A DNA stretch of 6,021 nt, taken from positions 1 through 6,021 of the forward strand of contig JAJYXA010000444.1 of assembly GCA_021791235.1 (NCBI GenBank). The letters run 5' to 3'. The stretch comes from Pseudomonadota bacterium. Its GTDB lineage: Bacteria; Pseudomonadota; Gammaproteobacteria; Burkholderiales; Thiobacillaceae. The notes below the pieces were generated by a model that saw only the letters and a program-made list of their open reading frames with translations, did not search any database and was not told the origin of the DNA. The translations under genes and the position numbers were made by a program. The first letter of the stretch is position 1. Each line of letters opens with the position of its first letter. Positions 1-5,300 of this stretch are shown piece by piece.

Positions 1-270
1 CTGGCCCATTACGAGCCGGTCTATGTCTCGGCCGCCGAAGGGGCGCTGGTGCTGCGCCTGGCCGACGAGGCGACGGCGCGGCTGGCCGAACTGGACGAAG
101 CGGCGCTGGACGAAGTCGCCGCCGAGTTGGCGGCGACCGAGGAATTCGAGTCCGAAGACTGGGAGGACGAGGCGATCGCCGCGCTGCTTGCCGATCTCGC
201 CGAACTCGCCCGCCTCGCCGATGCGCAGGCCCAGGCGCTGTTCGTCTGGATGCACCCGCTGCGCACTTGA
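1..270 (+). CDS. C-terminal part of an unrecognised acidic protein (5' end outside window)
   Basis: The frame is open from the first base (reading LAHYEPVYVSAAEGALVLRL...) to a TGA at 268-270, so the start lies outside the window and 89 residues are visible. They are rich in Ala, Leu, Glu and Asp, with an acidic cluster around EEFESEDWEDE, and they end in FVWMHPLRT. The composition suggests amphipathic alpha-helices. There is no membrane segment, and I can name no catalytic motif or family. The codons have the strong third-position G/C bias expected of a real gene in this genome, and the frame continues upstream of the internal GTG at 49, so that GTG is unlikely to be the true start. The next + strand start (335) lies 64 bp downstream, so the two could have been co-transcribed. 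Function unknown. Confidence is good that it is coding and nil for its role. Confidence 0.7.
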   Translation: MAHYEPVYVSAAEGALVLRLADEATARLAELDEAALDEVAAELAATEEFESEDWEDEAIAALLADLAELARLADAQAQALFVWMHPLRT

Positions 271-334
271 TCGTGGCCGGGAGCGCTCGTTGCAGTGGCG
301 GCAAGACGGCGGAAGAGGAAGGCTGCGACCCGAC

Positions 335-460
335 ATGACCTATGAACAGCATCTCGACGAAGTCACCACGCTCATCACGCCGCTGCGCGGCATAAGTGCT
401 CGGGCTCGCCGCCGGGTAGCGCTTCGGCGACAACGCGGCCCACGCCGCTGCGCGGCATAA
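335..460 (+). pseudogene. Probable truncated small gene, N-terminus intact, reading into a 27-bp repeat
   Basis: An ATG at 335 opens a 41-codon frame ending at TAA 458-460. A purine-rich stretch at 311-322 (GGAAGAGGAAGG) lies about 12 nt upstream and could serve as ribosome binding site. The first 15 residues, MTYEQHLDEVTTLIT, look like a genuine soluble protein start, and I have an uncertain memory of similar starts in short betaproteobacterial hypothetical proteins. From about codon 14 the frame enters the direct repeat that begins at 376, and the character changes abruptly to an Arg/Ala-rich tail (SARARRRVALRRQRGPRRCAA), which reads like noncoding DNA translated by chance. I infer that the original 3' part was lost where the repeat-bearing segment joins. 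The alternative is a genuine 41-residue basic-tailed peptide. Function unknown. Confidence 0.45.
376..402. repeat. 27-bp direct repeat, copy 1
   Basis: This 27-base stretch is identical to 441-467. It contains a short perfect inverted repeat, GCCGC (379-383), TGC loop, GCGGC (387-391), followed by ATAAGTGCTCG. The flanking bases differ between copies (T/C on the left, G/T on the right), so the identity is exactly 27 bp. It begins where the reading frame starting at 335 loses its protein-like character. The origin is unknown. It could be a dispersed palindromic repeat of the REP kind or the edge of a small non-autonomous element. Confidence 0.85.
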
Positions 461-467
461 GTGCTCG
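441..467. repeat. 27-bp direct repeat, copy 2
   Basis: This is an exact copy of 376-402, offset by 65 bp, with 38 bp between the two copies. The internal inverted repeat is at 444-448 and 452-456. Its last 8 bases (AGTGCTCG, 460-467) also form most of the left arm of the large hairpin at 460-510, so the repeat and hairpin may belong to one structural unit. The TAA of the truncated + strand frame lies inside it. Confidence 0.85.
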
Positions 468-510
468 TAATCGTCTCCGGGCAACTGCGCCCGGGGACGA
501 AACGAGCACT
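460..510. terminator. Long imperfect hairpin at the 3' end of the DUF1993 gene (terminator-like, no T tract)
   Basis: The outer arms AGTGCTCGT (460-468) and ACGAGCACT (502-510) pair over 9 bp. After a small 2/1-nt internal loop, TCGTCTCCGGGC (471-482) pairs with GCCCGGGGACGA (489-500) over 12 bp with one G-T wobble, leaving a 6-nt loop (AACTGC). The right arm overlaps the minus-strand stop codon TAG (511-509), so a minus-strand transcript would fold immediately at the end of the DUF1993 coding sequence. Neither side carries a run of T residues: the minus strand continues TTATGCC and the plus strand AAATCTGG. It is therefore not a textbook Rho-independent terminator. Protecting the transcript 3' end, or acting as the end of a mobile palindromic repeat, is equally possible. 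Confidence 0.5.
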
Positions 511-1015
511 AAATCTGGCCGATGAAATCCTTTTTGCCGATGTCCACGCCGCAGTGGCGCAGGATGGCGTAGGCGGTGGTGGTGTGGAAAAAGAAATTCG
601 GCAGCGCATGGTGCAGCAGGTAGGTCTGCCCCTTGAGGGTCTTGTCGCTGCCGCCGACCTTCAGGGTGATGTCGCGAGCCTCGGAACCGTCGATCTGCGT
701 CGGCTTCAGGGTATTGATGAAGGCGACGGTTTTTTCGATCCGGGCCTTGAGCTCGGCGAAGCTCGCCTCGTTGTCCTCGTAGGCGGGCGCTTCGATGCCG
801 GCCAGCCGGGCGACGGCGCGTCTGGCGTGGTCCGCGGCAATTTGCACCTGACGCGTCAGATTGAACATGTCCGGCGCCAGACGGTAGCCGAGCAGCACCG
901 CAGGATCGATCTTCCTGTCCGCGGCAAAGGCGGCGCCCTTGTCCAGAATCGCGGCGAGATTCTCCAGGGTTTTGAGGAAGACCGGCGCGGATGCCTGGTA
1001 CATGGATAGCGACAT
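509..1015 (-). CDS. DUF1993 domain-containing protein
   Basis: This 168-residue soluble protein matches the DUF1993 family by its start (MSLSMYQASAPVFLKTLENL), its middle section (LGYRLAPDMFNLTRQVQIAADHARR, about 42-66) and its end (HHALPNFFFHTTTAYAILRHCGVDIGKKDF, about 135-164). The length is that of a complete family member. The family is predicted to be a helical bundle resembling DinB/YfiT proteins, and its biochemical role is not established. Histidines at 63, 135/136 and 144 could be metal ligands by analogy with that fold, which is inference. The ATG at 1015 is preceded by AAAGGAT about 7 nt upstream (near 1021-1026), a good ribosome binding site that supports this start over the in-frame Met at residue 5. 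It lies 69 bp downstream of the DMT transporter on the same strand and may share its transcript. No signal peptide or membrane helix is visible. Confidence 0.9.
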   Translation of the reverse strand: MSLSMYQASAPVFLKTLENLAAILDKGAAFAADRKIDPAVLLGYRLAPDMFNLTRQVQIAADHARRAVARLAGIEAPAYEDNEASFAELKARIEKTVAFINTLKPTQIDGSEARDITLKVGGSDKTLKGQTYLLHHALPNFFFHTTTAYAILRHCGVDIGKKDFIGQI

Positions 1016-1084
1016 GATGGATCCTTTCGTGATCGGAGTGGATGCTTGCCTGGGCGACGGCGGACGCTGCTTCCGGCGTCGATT

Positions 1085-2017
1085 CTAAGCTTCTCCGAAG
1101 CGGGCGAGCACGATCACCGAAGCGAGAATGATCGCGCCCCCCAGCATTTGCAGCGGAGAAATATGCTCGCCCAGAAAGAGGGCGGCAAAGACGATGGTCG
1201 CCAGCGGCTCCAGCGTCGACAGCGTCGAGGCATCCGGCGCCCCCAGCCGCGACAGGCCGGCGAAGAAACAGGCGATCGCCACCACGGTGCACACCAGCGC
1301 GATGGCGATGATGGCGCCCCAGCCCGCCAGCGTCAGCGGCGGCGCAAATCCCCGCGCGCAGACGATCAGCCCCGACGACGCAGCGCCCGCCAGCATGATC
1401 ACCGTCGCCGCGGGTATGGCGCCGACGCCCGTCGTGACGCGCTCGCCGACGATGATGTAGAGGGAATAGATCAGCGCCGCGGCGAGTCCGAAGACCACCC
1501 CCAGCGTCTGGCCGTGCGCGTCGCCGCCGACCGTCAGCGCCGTCCCCGCCAGCGCCGCCGCGACGGCCGCGGCGCGCAGCGGCCTGAGCATGCGCCGGGC
1601 GAGCAGGGCGTGGATCACCGTGACGATGGCGGGATAGAGATAGAGCAGCAGCGCGGTCAATCCCGCCGAGGCGTAGGACAGCGCGGAAAAGTAGCACCAC
1701 GCCTGCCCGACGTAGCCGACCCCGCCCATCAGCATCAATCCGGCCAGCGCCCGCCCGCGCGGCCAGGCTTGCCGCGTGATCAGCATCCAGCCGGTCATCA
1801 CCCCGCCGGCGATGGCAAAGCGCAGGAACAGCAGGCTGTCCAGGCGGATACCCTGCGCATAGGCGATCTTGCCGAAGATCGCCATGGCGCCGAAAGCCAC
1901 GGCAGACAGGGCGATGAATGCGGCGCCGGCGGTCCGTCCGCGCAGCGCGGCGGCACTCGGCCGGGCCTGGGGCGGGTGGGCGAGGGTTTTCGCGTCGAGT
2001 TCAGCAAGTCGGTTCAT
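1085..2017 (-). CDS. EamA/DMT-superfamily 10-TM transporter
   Basis: This 310-residue inner-membrane protein has the drug/metabolite transporter layout, with two EamA repeats of five helices. Hydrophobic segments lie at about 30-52, 59-80, 90-114, 118-140, 147-164, 170-193, 200-223, 229-259, 262-286 and 288-306. Typical EamA signatures are the short TM2 motif LLFLRFAIAGG, the TM3-TM4 stretch YFSALSYASAGLTALLLYLYP, and in the second repeat LSTLEPLATIVFAALFLGEHIS followed by LGGAIILASV. Family members export metabolites, amino acids or drugs by secondary transport; the substrate here cannot be read from the sequence. The first 28 residues are a hydrophilic cytoplasmic extension. The ATG shares 4 bp (ATGA, 2017-2014) with the stop of the upstream 60-residue ORF and has no clear Shine-Dalgarno sequence, so translation may depend on coupling. 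Length and helix count indicate an intact gene. Confidence 0.92.
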   Translation of the reverse strand: MNRLAELDAKTLAHPPQARPSAAALRGRTAGAAFIALSAVAFGAMAIFGKIAYAQGIRLDSLLFLRFAIAGGVMTGWMLITRQAWPRGRALAGLMLMGGVGYVGQAWCYFSALSYASAGLTALLLYLYPAIVTVIHALLARRMLRPLRAAAVAAALAGTALTVGGDAHGQTLGVVFGLAAALIYSLYIIVGERVTTGVGAIPAATVIMLAGAASSGLIVCARGFAPPLTLAGWGAIIAIALVCTVVAIACFFAGLSRLGAPDASTLSTLEPLATIVFAALFLGEHISPLQMLGGAIILASVIVLARFGEA

Positions 2018-2196
2018 CGGCGGGGTTCGTCAGCAAGGGTTCGCCGTTCGACTACGGAGCCGAGCGCGGCGCCGATGAGCAGCGCGGAGCCGACCAGCAG
2101 AAACGGCGGCATCCGCGCCAGTTGCAAGGCCAGGGTGGCCAGCGTGCGCCAGAGCAAAACGGCAGCGAGGGACTGGCCGATGGGTTTCGACTGCAT
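2014..2196 (-). CDS. 60-residue membrane ORF coupled to the transporter, possibly a DMT N-terminal remnant
   Basis: An ATG at 2196 opens 60 codons ending in a TGA (2016-2014) that overlaps the transporter ATG by 4 bp. The product has two hydrophobic stretches, about 8-26 (SLAAVLLWRTLATLALQLA) and 31-48 (PFLLVGSALLIGAALGSV), followed by a charged tail. The pattern, an LLW motif in TM1 and a PPFLL turn leading into TM2, resembles the first two helices of EamA/DMT transporters. The downstream transporter already has its own ten helices. I infer either a remnant of a second DMT gene whose remainder was deleted, or a true small membrane partner in the manner of paired SMR/DMT proteins. The frame is closed by a TAA at 2217-2215 and offers no other start, and no Shine-Dalgarno sequence is evident. 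That it is translated is likely from the overlap; its function is unknown. Confidence 0.5.
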   Translation of the reverse strand: MQSKPIGQSLAAVLLWRTLATLALQLARMPPFLLVGSALLIGAALGSVVERRTLADEPRR

Positions 2197-2225
2197 AGAC
2201 TGCTGTTCAAATGCTTATCCGACGG

Positions 2226-2234
2226 AGTATGCCA
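2226..2234 (-). promoter_or_regulatory. Weak candidate extended -10 for the transporter/DUF1993 transcript
   Basis: On the minus strand TGGCATACT (2234-2226) matches an extended -10 (TGn followed by CATACT, 5 of 6 to TATAAT apart from the first base). It would start transcription near 2219, some 20 nt before the 60-residue ORF. No -35 box is found at 17 bp. A TTGACT hexamer at 2284-2279 is a better -35 but has no partner -10 at normal spacing. Confidence 0.2.
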
Positions 2235-2273
2235 GATCCGCTTCCTGGGCACCGGAAATTCCGCGCGACTATT

Positions 2274-2287
2274 ACTTTAGTCAAAGT
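2274..2287. promoter_or_regulatory. Palindrome ACTTT-N4-AAAGT, candidate operator in the divergent intergenic region
   Basis: ACTTT (2274-2278) and AAAGT (2283-2287) are perfect inverted repeats around AGTC. The site lies in the AT-richer part of the intergenic region between the minus-strand transporter group and the plus-strand sensor gene, directly next to the candidate -35 at 2287. A dimeric regulator bound here could affect both directions. The regulator is not identifiable, and a 5-bp arm can occur by chance. Confidence 0.3.
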
Positions 2288-2316
2288 TGGCGGCGACCGG
2301 ATTTTTCCAATAAGAT
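2287..2316 (+). promoter_or_regulatory. Candidate sigma-70-type promoter for the c-di-GMP sensor gene
   Basis: TTGGCG (2287-2292) and TAAGAT (2311-2316) are separated by 18 bp, and each matches the consensus in 4 of 6 positions. Transcription would start near 2323 and give a leader of about 20 nt. This is the best-placed pair in an unusually AT-rich stretch, but it is only moderate as a match. Confidence 0.35.
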
Positions 2317-2341
2317 TGGCCTCCATGAGTGATTTGCGCTG

Positions 2342-5300
2342 ATGTCTATCCTCTCCTACCGGGCCGTTGCGCGCAGGCTTTGGCGTTTGCTGCTGCCCTG
2401 CGCGTTGCTCTTCGGTCGCTGCGCCGCGGCGCCGCCGCCCGTACCCCCGCCCTTATCTCCGCCCCCTCTCTCCGGCAAGAACCTGCTGCTGCTCTATTCC
2501 TACGGCTACGGCGGCCGGGGCGTGGAGAAATTCAATCAGAGCCTGCTCGCCACCTTGAAGGCCGCCGGGATCGGCGTCGATCATATTTATGCCGAATACC
2601 TGGACCTGGAGCGCAACCGCAACGACCCGCAGTACCGGGCGCGCCTGCAGGATCTGCTGGCGTACAAATATGCGCAGCGGCACATCGATCTGTTGCTCAC
2701 CGTGCAGCAGCCGGCGCTGGATTTCCTGCTGCGCGAGGGCCGGGATATCGCCCCGGGGGCACCGGCCATCACGGGGCAGGCGCCGGCGCCGGACGCCGCC
2801 GCGGCGCACGGCCGCCGTCTGGTCAGCGAACTGGCCCACTTCGACATCAAGGGCACGCTGGAGCGGGCCCTGGAACTGTTTCCCAAGACCCGGCGGGTGC
2901 TGTTCGTCGCGGGCAGGAGCGAGGCCGACCAGCGCGTCGCGCAGGAGGCCCTGCGCGTCGCGCGCCCCTGGGCGGGAAAACTGGCGATCGAGACCACCGG
3001 CAATCTTTCCCTGGCGGCGATGCTCGCGCGGGTCGCCCATCTGCCGCCGCGGAGCATCGTCATTTTCACGCAATACAATCGGGATGCCGAAGGCCGGGCC
3101 ACGCTGGCCTACGAGGTCGAGCGGCAGGTCGTCAAGGCCGCCGCTGCGCCGGTGTTCGGCCTCTACGATTTCAACCTCGAAGACGGCGGCATCGGCGGCT
3201 CGGTGATCAGCGTGACCGCCCTGGGCGAACAGACCGGACAGCTGGCGCTGGCCCTGCTCTCGGGCAAGTTCGCCTCCGGCCGGCAGGTGACCGAGGTGCG
3301 CAGCCGCGCGGTGCCGGTCTTCGACTGGCCGCAGATCGAGCGCTGGGGCGGCGATCCGCGCCGGCTGCCGAAGAACAGCGTCTTCGTCGGCCGCGAGCCC
3401 AGCCTGTGGCAGCGGGACCGGGAGCTGATCGTCGGCGTCGGGCTGGTCATCCTGGCGCAGACCCTGCTGCTCGCCGCCTTGCTGGTGAACCGGCGGCAGA
3501 GGAAGCTGGCCGAGCTTAGACTGAGCGAGAGCGAGAAGCGCTTCCGCACCCTGGTCGAGCACGCGCCCGATGCCATCGTCGTTTATGACGTCGATCTGGG
3601 ACTTTTCGTCGATGCCAATGCCCAGGCGGAGGAACTGTTCGGCTGCAACCGCGAGGCCTTGCTGAGCCGGGGGCCGGAGGACTTCTATCCGGCCGGGCAA
3701 TTCGAGGGCTCGTCGGTCGCCGAGGGCGTCCGCTCGGCCATCGCGCGGACGATGGCCGGAGAGCCGGTCCTGATCGAGCGCCTGGTCCGCAACGCCCGGG
3801 GCCGCGACCTGAGCTGCGAAGTGCGCCTGATCGGGCTGCCTTCGAGCGGGCGCAGGCTGCTGCGCGCGAGCTATATCGACATCACCGAGCGCCGCGCCGC
3901 CGAAGCGAAAATCCGGCGCCTGACCCAACTCTACGCGGCGCTCAGCCAGTGCAACCAGGCCATCGTGCGCTGCGTCAGCGAAGAGGCGCTGTTCCCGCAG
4001 ATCTGCCGCGATGCGGTGCGCTTCGGCGGCATCAAAATGGCGTGGATCGGCATGGTGGACCCGGACGGCCAGCGGGTCCGGCCGGTCTCGTCGTTCGGCG
4101 AGGGCGCCGACTATCTTGAGGGCATCGAGATTCTGCTCGCCGCCGATCCCGCCGCGCGCGGCCCGGTGGCCAGCGCCATTCGCGACAACCAGCCGTTCTG
4201 GTGCCAGGACTTTCTCCACGATCCGCACACCGCGCCCTGGCACGAGCGCGCCGCGACCTACGGCTGGGGCAGCATGGCGGCGCTGCCGCTCACCCGGGGC
4301 GGGGTGGCCGTCGGCGTCTTCGCGCTCTACTCCGCCGCAGCCGATGCCTTCGACCAGGAGGCGCGCGATCTGCTGACCGAGATGGCCGCGGACATCAGCT
4401 TCGCGCTGGACAGCTTCGCCCACGAGGCCGAACGCCGGCGCGCCGAAGGGCAGCTGCAGCTCGCCGCCAAGGTCTATGAGCAGAGCACCGAGGGCATCAT
4501 CATCACCGACGCCCGGCGCAACATCGTCTCGGTCAACCGGGCCTTCACCGAGATCACCGGTTACAGCGAAGCGGAGGTCCTGGGCCGCAATCCGAATCTG
4601 CTCTCGTCCGGCCGTCAGGATGCGGATTTCTACCGCGCCATGTGGCAGGCCATCGACGAGCAGGGCAGTTGGGCGGGCGAAATCTGGAACCGCCGCAAGA
4701 ATGGCGGCATCTATCCGGAGTGGCTGTCGATCAGCCGCCTGGTCGATGCCGGCGGCGCCACGACCCACTATATCGGCATATTCAGCGACATCACCCAGCA
4801 CAAGGCGGCGGACGAGCACATCCACTGGCTGGCGCACTTCGATGCGCTCACCGGCCTGCCCAACCGCGTGCTGCTCGCCGACCGCAGCAAACGCGCTCTC
4901 GGTCAGGCGCAGCGCAGCGGCGAATCCGTGGCGCTGATGTTTCTCGACCTCGACCGCTTCAAGAACATCAACGACACGCTCGGCCACCGCGTCGGCGATG
5001 CCCTGCTGATCGAGGTGGGCAAGCGCCTGTCGGCCCTGGTCCGCGCCCAGGACACGGTCTCGCGTTCGGGCGGCGACGAATTCATCCTGATCCTGCCGGA
5101 GACCGATGCCGACGGCGCCGCGCGTCTGGCGGAAAAATTGATCGAGGCCGCGACCCTGCCCTACCGGGTCGAACAGTACGAGTTGAACGTCAGCGCTTCC
5201 ATCGGCATCGCCGTCTATCCCGACGACGGCGAGGAGTTCGACGCGCTGCTGAAGTGCGCCGACACCGCCATGTACGGCGCCAAGCGGGCCGGCCGCAACG

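Noticed and set aside
376..467. Two 27-bp repeats with a 38-bp spacer and an internal palindrome, resembling a minimal CRISPR array
   Set aside because: There are only two repeats and one spacer, no further degenerate copies, no cas genes in the window, and the right copy is built into a larger hairpin. A dispersed palindromic repeat explains it better.
460..510. Integron attC-like site
   Set aside because: The hairpin is long, but the required GTTRRRY/RYYYAAC core sites are absent and the stem lacks the expected unpaired bases. No integrase or cassette array is visible.
461..1009. 182-codon plus-strand frame opposite DUF1993
   Set aside because: The minus strand encodes a full-length DUF1993 protein with a good ribosome binding site, and the plus-strand frame starts within the repeat and hairpin with no supporting signal.
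1021..1084. Possible terminator between the transporter and DUF1993 genes
   Set aside because: Only a 5-bp GACGC/GCGTC stem is present and there is no T run on the minus strand. Read-through into DUF1993 is more likely.
375..1700. 441-codon minus-strand frame crossing DUF1993 and half of the transporter
   Set aside because: It is out of frame with two recognisable proteins on the same strand, and its Arg/Gly/Ala-rich product shows no motif.
1046..2332. 428-codon plus-strand frame opposite the transporter
   Set aside because: It is antisense to a convincing 10-TM EamA protein, and the product is Arg/Gln/Gly-rich low complexity, typical of a shadow frame.
2329..3519. 396-codon plus-strand frame starting at GTG 2329
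   Set aside because: It is in a different frame from the sensor gene and gives an Arg/Ala/Gly-rich product, while the overlapping frame from 2342 carries recognisable domains throughout.
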